A DNA stretch of 64,000 bases from NCBI RefSeq assembly GCF_000018425.1, contig NC_010424.1, forward strand, positions 2,000,501-2,064,500. Reading direction: 5' to 3'. Position 1 is the stretch's first letter. Each line of letters opens with the position of its first letter. The notes below the pieces were generated by a model, which was not told the DNA's origin, ran no database searches, and saw nothing but the letters and a program-made list of their open reading frames with translations. The position numbers and the translations under genes are program-made. Positions 32,426 through 40,664 of this stretch are shown here, piece after piece. Source of the DNA: Candidatus Desulforudis audaxviator MP104C (GTDB lineage: Bacteria; Bacillota; Desulfotomaculia; Desulfotomaculales; Desulforudaceae).

Positions 32426-34209
32426 GCCCCAGCCGCACCCACATCACCGACGTCCTGGTTCTGGGAGCCGGGTTGGCGGGCGAACGCACGGCCATTGAAG
32501 CCGCCGCCCGGGGACTGGAAGTGGTCATCCTCAGCCTGGTGCCGCCCAGGCGCTCCCACAGCACGGTGGCGCAGGGGGGGCTGCAGGCCGCCCTGGGGAA
32601 CTCTGTCATGAGCCATGGAGACAGCCCGGACATTCACTTTGCGGACACAGTGAGGGGGGCCGACTGGGGTTGCGATCAGCACGTGGTCCGCCTGTTCGTG
32701 AACACGGCGCCGGCAGCCGTGCGCCAAATGGCGCGTTGGGGTGTGCCGTGGAGCCGCATTACGGCCGGCGAACGCCGGTTGCCCGACCTCAGCGTGGTTG
32801 AAGAACCGGAAGCCGGTGCCGGGCTTATCAACGCCAGAAAGTTCGGCGGCACCACCAAGTGGCGAACCTGCTACGCCGCCGACGGCACCGGGCACGCCCT
32901 GCAGTACGCCCTCGACGGGATGGTGCTCAGCATGGGCATCACCGTTCACGACCGTACGGAAGCGATCGCGCTCATCCATGACGGCAAGAAGTGTCTCGGC
33001 GCCGTCGCCCGGTGTCTGCGCACCGGTGACTTCAGGGCCTACCTGGCCAAAGCCACCGTCATTGCCACCGGCGGCTGCGGGCGCCTTTACAGCTTGTCTA
33101 CAAACTCCGTGATCAACGAAGGTACGGGCCTTTCCTTGGCGCTGGACACCGGCCTGACCTGTTTGGGTAACATGGAGGCTGTGCAGTTTCATCCCAAGAC
33201 ACTGCCGCCAACCTGGATCCCGGTCAGCGAGGGAGGCGGCGGCTACTTGCTGGACCGCAACCTGGATTACTTTATGCCCTACTATCAGCCGAAGAACAAC
33301 GAACAGCCGTACCGGGACGTGACGGCCCGCCGCATGCAGGAGCGCATTCGCGCGGGCCTGGGAGTGGAAAGTCCCCACGGGCCGCACCTTTGGCTGGACG
33401 TTCGTCATCTGGGGGCAGACCACATCGAACGGCATCTCCGGAGTCTGGCGGCTTTCTGCCGGGACTTCGCGGGGATTGATCCCGCCAGGGAACTGATTCC
33501 GGTGCGTCCCGTCCAGCATTACATCATGGGTGGGGTGAGAACGAACATCGACGGGGCGGCTTACGGGCTGAAAGGACTGTTCGCCGTGGGGGAGGCGGCG
33601 TGCTGGGATCTGCACGGGTTCAACCGCCTGGGCGGCAATTCTCTGGCCGAGACCATTGTGGCCGGCACGGTCGTCGGAAAAAAGGTTGCCGAGTTTGCCC
33701 TAGGAGAGGCTCTTCACTACTCGTCCGCCTTGGTCGCGGAACACCTGGCGGCACAGGAAGACCGCGTCCGGCGCCTTATCGCGGGTAACAACGGCGGCGA
33801 AAATGTCTACGCACTCAAGAAACAAATGGGACGGATCTTGACGGAACACGTAGGTATTTTCCGGAACGGCTCCGGGCTGAAGACGGCGGTGGCTGCACTC
33901 GGGGAGTTGCACCAGCGCGCGCGGAGGGTGGGACTGGTTTCCAGCGGGCGCGGGGCCGTTCCCGAACTGGGTGCCGCCCTCCGGCTTCCCGGCATGGTCC
34001 GCCTGGCCCTGTGCATCGCCTGCGGCGCCCTTGCTCGGACTGAAAGCAGGGGCAGTCACTTCAGGGAAGACCACCCAAACCGCGACGATGTCAATTGGTT
34101 GTGCCGCACTCTGGCCTACTGGCCGCCCGGAGCCGAAATGCCTGAGCTTAAATACGAACCGGTGCAGATCACCGAACTGAACCCCGGAAAACGCGCCACC
34201 CCCGCGTAG
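32422..34209 (+). CDS. fumarate reductase/succinate dehydrogenase flavoprotein subunit
   Basis: A 595-aa catalytic subunit. VLVLGAGLAGERTAIEAA is the FAD-binding Rossmann motif, and RRSHSTVAQGG carries His46, the expected covalent FAD site. HYIMGGVRTNIDG, GEAACWDLHGFNRLGGNSL and AVQFHPKTLPP are active-site regions. The start GTG 32422 overlaps the cytochrome stop. The length and the arrangement C-A-B match Wolinella-type fumarate reductases (subfamily B). Located on the cytoplasmic face of the membrane, bound through the iron-sulfur subunit. Confidence 0.95.
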   Translation: MSPSRTHITDVLVLGAGLAGERTAIEAAARGLEVVILSLVPPRRSHSTVAQGGLQAALGNSVMSHGDSPDIHFADTVRGADWGCDQHVVRLFVNTAPAAVRQMARWGVPWSRITAGERRLPDLSVVEEPEAGAGLINARKFGGTTKWRTCYAADGTGHALQYALDGMVLSMGITVHDRTEAIALIHDGKKCLGAVARCLRTGDFRAYLAKATVIATGGCGRLYSLSTNSVINEGTGLSLALDTGLTCLGNMEAVQFHPKTLPPTWIPVSEGGGGYLLDRNLDYFMPYYQPKNNEQPYRDVTARRMQERIRAGLGVESPHGPHLWLDVRHLGADHIERHLRSLAAFCRDFAGIDPARELIPVRPVQHYIMGGVRTNIDGAAYGLKGLFAVGEAACWDLHGFNRLGGNSLAETIVAGTVVGKKVAEFALGEALHYSSALVAEHLAAQEDRVRRLIAGNNGGENVYALKKQMGRILTEHVGIFRNGSGLKTAVAALGELHQRARRVGLVSSGRGAVPELGAALRLPGMVRLALCIACGALARTESRGSHFREDHPNRDDVNWLCRTLAYWPPGAEMPELKYEPVQITELNPGKRATPA

Positions 34210-34228
34210 CCGGTCAAGGAGGGAAGAT

Positions 34229-34972
34229 ATGGGCCGCCGCCTGACTTTCGACATCTTCCGCTACCATCCGTTTGCAGCCGGAACGGAACCCCGAACGCAA
34301 ACCTTTCACTTGCGCGAAACGCCGGGAATGAACATCTATGCCGCATTGACCAGAATCCGGGAAGAACAGGACCCCTCCCTGATGTTCGACTTTGTCTGCC
34401 GGATGGCGCTCTGCGGTTCCTGCGGCATGGTGATCAACGGGCGGCCCCGATTGGCCTGCAAGACTTTTACCAGCCATCTGCCCGACAGAATCACGTTGTT
34501 CCCGTTGCCCGTCTTTCAGCTCGTCGGGGATCTGTCCGTGGATACCGGGGAGTGGTTCCGGCACGTTTCCCTGAAAACCGGGGCCTGGCTGCACACCTCC
34601 CGGGCCTTCGAGTCAGGCGTCCCCGAGGAGCGCATGGATAACGAAACGGCGCTCAAAATTTACGAGGCCGAACGGTGCATCGAGTGCGGCTGCTGCATTG
34701 CGGCCTGTGCAAAGGTTCACATCCAGCGAACCTTTATCGGGGCTGCGGGCATCAACCGTCTGGCTCGTTTCATGCTGGACCCGCGGGATGAGCGGAGCCA
34801 AGCACAGTACTTCGAGGTGCTGGGTTCGGGGGATGGGATCTTCGGTTGCATGGGCCTCATGGGCTGCGAGGATAACTGCCCCAAAGACCTGCCCCTGCAG
34901 CTCCAGCTGGCTTATGTCCGCCGGAAGATGGCCGCAGCCGGCTTTGGCCCGCGCGGGAACCGAAGGCAATAG
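34229..34972 (+). CDS. fumarate reductase/succinate dehydrogenase iron-sulfur subunit
   Basis: A 247-aa subunit linking flavin to haem. The [2Fe-2S] ligands Cys57, Cys62, Cys65 and Cys77 are in FVCRMALCGSCGM and RLACK. The C-terminal ferredoxin part has ERCIECGCCIAACAK and later FGCMGLMGCEDNCPKDLPL for the [4Fe-4S] and [3Fe-4S] clusters. AAGGAGGG lies a few bases before ATG 34229. Last gene of the fumarase-fumarate reductase operon; the next gene is convergent. Confidence 0.95.
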   Translation: MGRRLTFDIFRYHPFAAGTEPRTQTFHLRETPGMNIYAALTRIREEQDPSLMFDFVCRMALCGSCGMVINGRPRLACKTFTSHLPDRITLFPLPVFQLVGDLSVDTGEWFRHVSLKTGAWLHTSRAFESGVPEERMDNETALKIYEAERCIECGCCIAACAKVHIQRTFIGAAGINRLARFMLDPRDERSQAQYFEVLGSGDGIFGCMGLMGCEDNCPKDLPLQLQLAYVRRKMAAAGFGPRGNRRQ

Positions 34973-34990
34973 TGGGGAAGAGCCGACCAC

Positions 34991-35791
34991 CTACACCGAG
35001 GTCGGTTCTTCGTTCTTTTTTCTTTTCTTCTGGGCCTCCCATTCCCAGACCCGCCACGGGAAGCGCTGCTCCACCGCCAGGCGCGTTTCGAGTAACTCCG
35101 CCAGCGTCGTCGCGTCCAGGTAGCGGGTCAGCGTGCCGTTTTCCGCCAGGGAAACGGTTCCGGTTTCCTCCGAAACGATCACCACCAGGGCGTCGGTCAA
35201 CTTACTGAGCCCGATTCCAGCCCGGTGGCGGGTCCCCAATTCCCGGGCCAATCTTTCATCGAGGCTCAGGGGCAGGTAACAGCCGGCCGCCACTACCCGG
35301 TTGCCCTTGATGATCACCGCACCGTCGTGCAAGGGGGTGTTTTTGGCAAACAGTTGGAGCAAGAGAAGCCGGGAGACCAGGGCGTCCAGGGGGGTGCCCG
35401 TCTGCACGTATTCTTTCAGCCCCGTTTCCCGCTCGATCACGATCAGCGCGCCCACACGATCGCGCGACATGGTTTCCACGGCGGCCGCGATTTCGCCCAC
35501 CAGCGCCTTAAGCGGGAAGTTACCCGCCACCAACCGGCTGAACGGGCGGCCCCGGCCCAGTTTGTCCAGCAACAGGCGCAGTTCCGGCCAGAAAATTACC
35601 GGCAGGGCCACGAAGGCCATCGTCCAGATTTTCTCCAGGGTCCAGGACAAGAGCGGCAGCTTCAGCACCTGGGCGACCACGGTGAGCCCGGCCAGGACCA
35701 CCAGGCCTTTGATCAGCCGGACGGCCTGGGTGCCCCGGACCAGGGTGAAGATCTTATAGGCGATTAGCAGGATCAGCAAGCCGTCCAGCAC
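34991..35791 (-). CDS. cdaA: diadenylate cyclase CdaA
   Basis: Membrane c-di-AMP synthase. N-terminal hydrophobic helices (about 3-70) are followed by the DAC domain: WPELRLLLDKLGRGR, NTPLHDGAVII with the DGA motif at Asp156, LGTRHRAGIG with the RHR motif (189-191), and VIVSEETGTVSLAENG. B. subtilis CdaA is 273 aa; here GTG 35791 gives 266 aa. The frame is open 20-30 codons further upstream (reading GGEFIPPIELPPLAAYV) but shows no ATG, GTG or TTG, so the true start may be an unusual codon. c-di-AMP controls potassium and osmotic balance. No cdaR/glmM follows, unlike in many Firmicutes. Confidence 0.93.
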   Translation of the reverse strand: MLDGLLILLIAYKIFTLVRGTQAVRLIKGLVVLAGLTVVAQVLKLPLLSWTLEKIWTMAFVALPVIFWPELRLLLDKLGRGRPFSRLVAGNFPLKALVGEIAAAVETMSRDRVGALIVIERETGLKEYVQTGTPLDALVSRLLLLQLFAKNTPLHDGAVIIKGNRVVAAGCYLPLSLDERLARELGTRHRAGIGLSKLTDALVVIVSEETGTVSLAENGTLTRYLDATTLAELLETRLAVEQRFPWRVWEWEAQKKRKKNEEPTSV

Positions 35792-35987
35792 GTAGGCCGC
35801 CAGCGGAGGCAGTTCGATCGGCGGGATGAACTCACCCCCCCAAGTGATTCTTCGTGTTGTGAGAATTCGACAAGAGAAGGCCGTTTCCTCCCCGTTTCGG
35901 GTCCGCCGCGATAAAGACTGACAGTCAGTTTGTACTCATAAGATGTAAGATATAAAAGATTTTTCACCTCTACGGATTAGGAAACAA

Positions 35988-36016
35988 TTGACATCACAGG
36001 CCCTTCTTGTTACTAT
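35988..36016 (+). promoter_or_regulatory. strong sigma-A promoter upstream of uspA
   Basis: TTGACA (35988-35993), 17-bp spacer, TACTAT (36011-36016). Transcription would start near 36023. Confidence 0.75.
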
Positions 36017-36022
36017 GACAAC

Positions 36023-36265
36023 AAGAGTGAATAGGTTTCCCCTGTCCGGGCGCTTTTAGCACAAAACCCCTCGTGCCGTAGCAGCAATACCCTTAACACC
36101 GGTGATCGCACACTCCACACCAGTCGACCCAGAAGAACGGACAAACGACCTCGCGTAGGGTGCAGTTAGAGCAAAGAAGGGCGGTGGGACCACGAACCGT
36201 ATGCTTGAGCTTCCCGATAGTCCTTACGTGCGTAGGATTCCTAAACTGATTGGGGAGGGGTAGCC
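36023..36265 (+). other. long 5' leader of the uspA gene
   Basis: About 240 bases lie between the promoter and the uspA start. No gene, no convincing terminator and no RNA family I recognise is seen. Given the divergent cdaA gene, I looked for a c-di-AMP (ydaO) riboswitch and did not find its conserved boxes. Confidence 0.35.
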
Positions 36266-36691
36266 ATGTTCAACAAGATCCTGGTACCGACGGACGGTTC
36301 CGACAACGCCATGAAGGCTGCGACTTTCGCCGTGGACTTTGCCCGGGGTTTTCAGCCGGTTGAGGTAGAGATTATTTATGTCCATCCGCCAGCTATCGTG
36401 ACCAGCGAAGCCTGGCTTTCCGCCGAGTCGTATCAGGAGGCATTGGACCGGGAAGCCGAGAGGATTACGGCGGCGACGCTCGCCCTCTTTGAGAACGCCG
36501 ACCTGAAAGCCCAGGTGGTCTACCGGGGCGGTGATGCCGGAGCGGAGATCGCCAGGTACGCCGAGGAGGAAGGTTTCAACCTGATCATTATGGGCACCCG
36601 CGGCGCGGGGGCCTTCAGCGCCTGGGTGGTAGGCAGCGTGGCGCAGAAAGTGGTCAGCCGCGCCCCCTGCCCCGTGCTCCTTGTAAAGTAG
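36266..36691 (+). CDS. universal stress protein UspA, ATP-binding type
   Basis: A 141-aa protein beginning MFNKILVPTDGSDNA. The ATP-binding signature G-x2-G-x9-G-S is present in MGTRGAGAFSAWVVGSVAQ, followed by the typical SRAPCPVLLVK end. GGGGAGGGG precedes ATG 36266. Such proteins are induced under starvation, oxidative or energy stress. A second member is at 47979. Confidence 0.93.
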   Translation: MFNKILVPTDGSDNAMKAATFAVDFARGFQPVEVEIIYVHPPAIVTSEAWLSAESYQEALDREAERITAATLALFENADLKAQVVYRGGDAGAEIARYAEEEGFNLIIMGTRGAGAFSAWVVGSVAQKVVSRAPCPVLLVK

Positions 36692-36840
36692 CAGGGAATT
36701 CCGGCCCCGGGAGAATATCCCGGGGCCGTCCAAACTTATCCTGCCTTTCCCGCCGCGGATGGCTTGACTTATCCGTCAATTATTTGGTAAGGTAGAATAA
36801 GAACAAACAATAATCTGCAGAGGCGGGGAGAGGTGAAAAC

Positions 36841-37095
36841 TTGGCGCATCATCACGAGGACTCCAAGGTGGAACCCTTTGCGAAATCGGACATCGGTTTC
36901 CGGGAAATGACTTACGTTATGCTCTTCGGTCTTACTGCGGCCGGTTCGGTCATGTTTTCATTCCTTTACTTCAATTCACTGGAGAACTTCCCGGCGCCGC
37001 CGTTCATGCTGTCCCTTCTGGTCGGTATTTTCACAACCCTGATCCTGGCCGCCGGAAATATGATCATCAGGTGGTTGTTCTCGCTGGACGACTAG
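36841..37095 (+). CDS. small two-helix membrane protein
   Basis: An 84-aa protein with a His/Asp-rich cytoplasmic start (HHHEDSK), then two hydrophobic helices (about 25-46 and 55-78). TTG 36841 has GAGAGGTG five bases upstream, and a TTGACT box lies about 75 bp before it. The cluster of three His near the N-terminus may bind a metal. Not recognised. Confidence 0.65.
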   Translation: MAHHHEDSKVEPFAKSDIGFREMTYVMLFGLTAAGSVMFSFLYFNSLENFPAPPFMLSLLVGIFTTLILAAGNMIIRWLFSLDD

Positions 37096-37127
37096 CACCG
37101 GCCCCGGACTAAATTTTACTTAGCGAT

Positions 37128-37158
37128 GATAAGACCCCGGGAAGGGGCCTTATCTTTT
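37128..37158 (+). terminator. intrinsic terminator after the 36841 gene
   Basis: GATAAGACCCC (37128-37138) pairs with GGGGCCTTATC (37144-37154) with one mismatch, followed by TTTT. Confidence 0.75.
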
Positions 37159-37171
37159 CCCAGGGCGGCCC

Positions 37172-37339
37172 CTATGCGGCGGTAAGCCAAACCGCGGGGG
37201 GCGTGAGCACCGCCGCACCCGCAAGGGCGAAGGCCCCCCAGCCCCGCCGGTTCCCCCGGCGCAAAGCCCACAGGCCGTAGCTCGCGGTGTGCATCGCGAT
37301 CCCAAGCACCACCAGCATGATCACGATTCTGATCACCAA
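37172..37339 (-). CDS. 55-aa membrane peptide at the end of the germination operon
   Basis: TTG 37339 with GAGGAG upstream opens a 55-codon frame to TAG at 37172. The product has one N-terminal hydrophobic helix, a basic middle (RRGNRRGWG) and a second short hydrophobic helix. It lies 93 bp after the gerC-like gene on the same strand. Small membrane proteins of about this size (GerD/GerX-like) sometimes accompany ger operons, but I do not recognise it. Confidence 0.5.
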   Translation of the reverse strand: MVIRIVIMLVVLGIAMHTASYGLWALRRGNRRGWGAFALAGAAVLTPPAVWLTAA

Positions 37340-37432
37340 GGCTCTCACTCCTCACTTGTTCTCTTCCGTCCCGGGACTGTTCAGGACTGCCGGGCGGGCG
37401 TCCGCGCCCACCCGCAATACGACCACCGCCTG

Positions 37433-38578
37433 CTAGCGCCAAGGCACCGTCTCGCGCAGCAGGCCGATGCGGCGCACCCGGAAGTCGAAGTCGATGCTGA
37501 TCTCAGCGTCCGGGAACTTCTCGTCCCAGGCGAAAGCCTCCCAGGCCTGCCAGGTGGGAAAAAGCCGCTTGGCGTGGTAGCCCAGAGCGAAGAAGTCGGC
37601 GCCGAACTCGTTCTGGGCCTTGTCCAGAGTCGCCCGGGCATCGGTCATGAGGCTCTCCTTCACCGCCTGCTCCACTTGGCGCGTCCTTTCCGGCCGTTCG
37701 TAGTGCTCCCCGCTCTGGATAGCCAGGATGTCCCCCTCCAGCGGCACCCGGACGGACACCCGGGGCGTTCCGTCGTCCCCGATCCTGACCTGCACCGCCG
37801 GCGGCTCGCGCGGGAAAACCCGGACCACGATGAACCGGCCGGGGTGCAGGGGATCGCGCACGGTCTTGATCATTTCCCGGAACGTTCCCCGTACCATCTT
37901 CCCGATCCCGGTTTCGTCCCCGTTCAGCACTCCCACCATTCGCCCACCGTGGATCACGGCCGCGCCCATCATCTCGATCCCCGGCCCGCCGCGCCGGGGG
38001 ATGGTGCCGGCCATATGGCTCCCCTTGGCCTTGTGGGACGGGTCGGCCGGACCCTCTTCCCGCCGCCGCACCGCGACCAGGCCGACCAAGCCTGCTGCTC
38101 CCGGCGAACTCATGTCGATGTAGATCTGGTGGAAATCGGCCCGGGGGATGAACTCGGTAACGTCCCAGCCGCCGACCTGAAGCTCCCAGAACTTGCCCGG
38201 GCTGGCCTCCAAAACCGGGGCGGCCTCCCGCAGCACGGCCTCGGCGCGGCCGTTGGCCACCAACACCCGAATGGTTGGGCGGAACTGGGGAAACCGAACC
38301 AGCGGCGCCACGGTGGCGGCGAAATCGGTCTCGGCCAGTTCGCGGCCGACAATGATCACCTTGGTGTGCGACAGGTCCACATGGCGGTCAATCCAGGCGT
38401 GGGCGAACTCCAGCGCGCTCAGGAGACTCGGCGCCTCCATGGAGGTCACCAGCACCGTCTCGCCCGCGCCGGCACCCCCGCGCCCGTCCCCTCCCCCGGC
38501 GATGTTGGCCGCCACGGCGATCTGTAGGGTGACCGTGAGGGTGTTTTCCCGGCCCCGGTCTACGCCGACGGCCGTCAC
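37433..38578 (-). CDS. GerC-family germination lipoprotein (start unclear)
   Basis: Ger(x)C lipoprotein subunit of a nutrient germinant receptor. The given start is the first GTG (381 aa), but the frame continues upstream to about 38680 and reads a perfect lipoprotein signal: a hydrophobic core ending LPGC, then WDYRELDETTWV, the conserved mature start of Ger(x)C proteins. No ATG, GTG or TTG lies in frame before that signal, although GGAGGGGG is present near 38690. So the protein either starts at a rare codon or the 5' end has a frameshift. The family C-terminal part (about 200-370) is present. Third gene of gerB-gerA-gerC. Confidence 0.85.
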   Translation of the reverse strand: MTAVGVDRGRENTLTVTLQIAVAANIAGGGDGRGGAGAGETVLVTSMEAPSLLSALEFAHAWIDRHVDLSHTKVIIVGRELAETDFAATVAPLVRFPQFRPTIRVLVANGRAEAVLREAAPVLEASPGKFWELQVGGWDVTEFIPRADFHQIYIDMSSPGAAGLVGLVAVRRREEGPADPSHKAKGSHMAGTIPRRGGPGIEMMGAAVIHGGRMVGVLNGDETGIGKMVRGTFREMIKTVRDPLHPGRFIVVRVFPREPPAVQVRIGDDGTPRVSVRVPLEGDILAIQSGEHYERPERTRQVEQAVKESLMTDARATLDKAQNEFGADFFALGYHAKRLFPTWQAWEAFAWDEKFPDAEISIDFDFRVRRIGLLRETVPWR

Positions 38579-38710
38579 CCAGGTCGTTTCGTCCAGCTCG
38601 CGGTAGTCCCAGCAGCCCGGCAGGCACAGGACCGCCAGGATCAGGACCGCGATTGTTAGTACGCAGCGCGAGGTTCTACACCCCCTCCGCGGCCGGCCAG
38701 CGGCCGGAAG

Positions 38711-40501
38711 TCACCGGCCGCCGGGCCGGCCGTCATCCTTTTGCCGGCGACGCGTCCAGCCCCGGCTGATGCGCGGCTGCCGACGCCGGCGCAGCGGGTC
38801 GAGGTAATCCGGGCGCTGTTCCTGTTCCCAGACCGGACCCCGCCAGAGGTAGTCGGGCGCGCCGCGGGTCACGGGGGTCAACGGGGCCAAGAAGGGCACC
38901 CCGAAGGAGGTCAGGCGCGCCGTCAGCGCCAGGTGCACGAAGAGCCCGATCAGGATCCCGAACAGGCCGAGCACCGCACCCAGGGCGATGTAGACGAAAC
39001 GATACATCCGGACGGTGTTGGAGAACGGAAAGTTCGGGATGGTGAACGAGCCGAGCGCGGTGAGGGCGACGATGATGATCAGGATGGGGCTGACGATATT
39101 GGCGGCCACCGCCGCCTGGCCCAGAATCAGGGCGCCGACGATTCCCAGGGTCGTGCCCACCGCGCCCGGGATGCGCACACCGGCCTCCCGGATCAGTTCG
39201 AACGCCCCCTCCATCAGCAATACTTCCACCAGCGACGGGAAGGGCACCGGCTCCCGCGCGCCGGTGAAGGCCAACAGAAGCTCGGTGGGAAGGAACTCGT
39301 GGTGGTAGGTAACCAGCGCCACGTAGCTCCCGGGCAGCAGGAGGGCCAGCCCCAGGCCGAGGTAGCGGACGAAACGCGTGTAGGTCCCAAACGGCCACCG
39401 GTCGTAGGCGTCCTCGGCCGCCTGCATCAGAGAGAAGAAGGTGGTGGGAACGATCAGCGCCCAGGGGTTGCCGTCCACCAAGATGGCCACCCGGCCCTCC
39501 ACCAGGCCGGCGGCCACCCGGTCGGGACGTTCGGTGGCCAGGGTCTGCGGCGCCGGGGCGCCGGGCGTATCCTCGATGAACTGTTCCAGAATCCCGGTTT
39601 CGTTGACGTAGTCGGCCTCGATGGACTTCAGGCGGCGTTTCACCTCGGCCACCAGGGCGGGGTTGGCGATGTCGTCCAGGTACATCACCGCGCACTGCCG
39701 CGGGCTCATCCGGCCCACCGGGAGGAACTCGGTCACCAGGCTCGAACGCCGCAGGGTTTTCCGGACCAGGGTCACGTTCATCCGGATCTGTTCGGTGAAC
39801 GCCTCCTGGGGCCCCCGGATCACGGCCTCCACCTGTGGCGTGCCCACCCCCCGGGTGGCCCAGGCCTTGGTCTCGATCAGGAGGGCGGTGTCCAGCCCGT
39901 CGACCAGGAGGGCGGTGTTGGCGCTTAAGACGTCCTCCACCACCTCCCGGACGGTGCCCACCGGACTGACTTCGTTCCCGGGCAGAAGCGCTTCGCTGAT
40001 TCTTTTGGCCAGCCCTTCCCGCGCCTCTTTGCCGGCCGTCCCGGGTCCATTCTCCGACACCGGTTCCCGGTCCGGGCGTAAGTCTGCGAAGAGCATCAGG
40101 GGCTGCAGGATGGACAGGTTTTGCCGGTTGGTGTCGACCAGTCCGTCGAAGAAGACCAGCAGCGCCCGCCGGGGCTTTTGGGTGCCGATGGAGAAGGGCC
40201 GGAACACGATGTCCTTGTTGTCGGGTTCGCGGAAAATCTCTTTGAGCAGGCGCTCGTTCTCATCCAGGCTGGTGGAAAGCGGCCTGTTTTCCTTCAGGAT
40301 GGCGTTCAAACGCCTGCTTTCGGCCTGCTTCTTCTCGAAAGCAGTGTTATCCCCGGGGGCACCGCCGACCTGCTTCCCTGCTTGGGACGGCCCCCGTTTC
40401 CCTGTCGAGCGCTGGTCCTCACGCCCGGCTTCAAACTCGTACTGGGGCATTTCGGGCTCGCGGAAAACGAGCAGCCGGTTTAACGTTTTCAGGAAAGACA
40501 C
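38711..40501 (-). CDS. GerA-family spore germination protein
   Basis: The A subunit of a spore germinant receptor in the inner spore membrane. From GTG 40501 (GGAGGG ten bases before) it is 596 aa. The N-terminal soluble part (about 1-280) includes DENERLLKEIF, and the core has VDGLDTALLIETKAW and VAILVDGNPWALIVPTTFF. The C-terminal third has five or so membrane helices (LGLGLALLLPGSYVALVTYH, VEVLLMEGAFELIREAGVRI) and a basic tail. The frame continues upstream to 40762, but that part overlaps gerB in another frame and is not protein-like. Confidence 0.93.
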   Translation of the reverse strand: MSFLKTLNRLLVFREPEMPQYEFEAGREDQRSTGKRGPSQAGKQVGGAPGDNTAFEKKQAESRRLNAILKENRPLSTSLDENERLLKEIFREPDNKDIVFRPFSIGTQKPRRALLVFFDGLVDTNRQNLSILQPLMLFADLRPDREPVSENGPGTAGKEAREGLAKRISEALLPGNEVSPVGTVREVVEDVLSANTALLVDGLDTALLIETKAWATRGVGTPQVEAVIRGPQEAFTEQIRMNVTLVRKTLRRSSLVTEFLPVGRMSPRQCAVMYLDDIANPALVAEVKRRLKSIEADYVNETGILEQFIEDTPGAPAPQTLATERPDRVAAGLVEGRVAILVDGNPWALIVPTTFFSLMQAAEDAYDRWPFGTYTRFVRYLGLGLALLLPGSYVALVTYHHEFLPTELLLAFTGAREPVPFPSLVEVLLMEGAFELIREAGVRIPGAVGTTLGIVGALILGQAAVAANIVSPILIIIVALTALGSFTIPNFPFSNTVRMYRFVYIALGAVLGLFGILIGLFVHLALTARLTSFGVPFLAPLTPVTRGAPDYLWRGPVWEQEQRPDYLDPLRRRRQPRISRGWTRRRQKDDGRPGGR

Positions 40502-40664
40502 GTGGCTTGAGTCCCTCCGATTCCGGCGTTGCAGTTTGGTAAAGATAACATTCCCCGTGTCGCGGTGAGTATGTGCCCGGGCACCGGCTGCCCAGCCAGA
40601 ATAAGAGAATGCCGGCCCCCTGCCGCCGGGGCACGTAGCCTCGCGGCCGGCCAAGCCCGGCCGC

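Noticed and set aside
36023-36265. ydaO (c-di-AMP) riboswitch in the uspA leader
   Set aside because: The neighbouring cdaA gene made it tempting, but none of the conserved ydaO sequence boxes is present.
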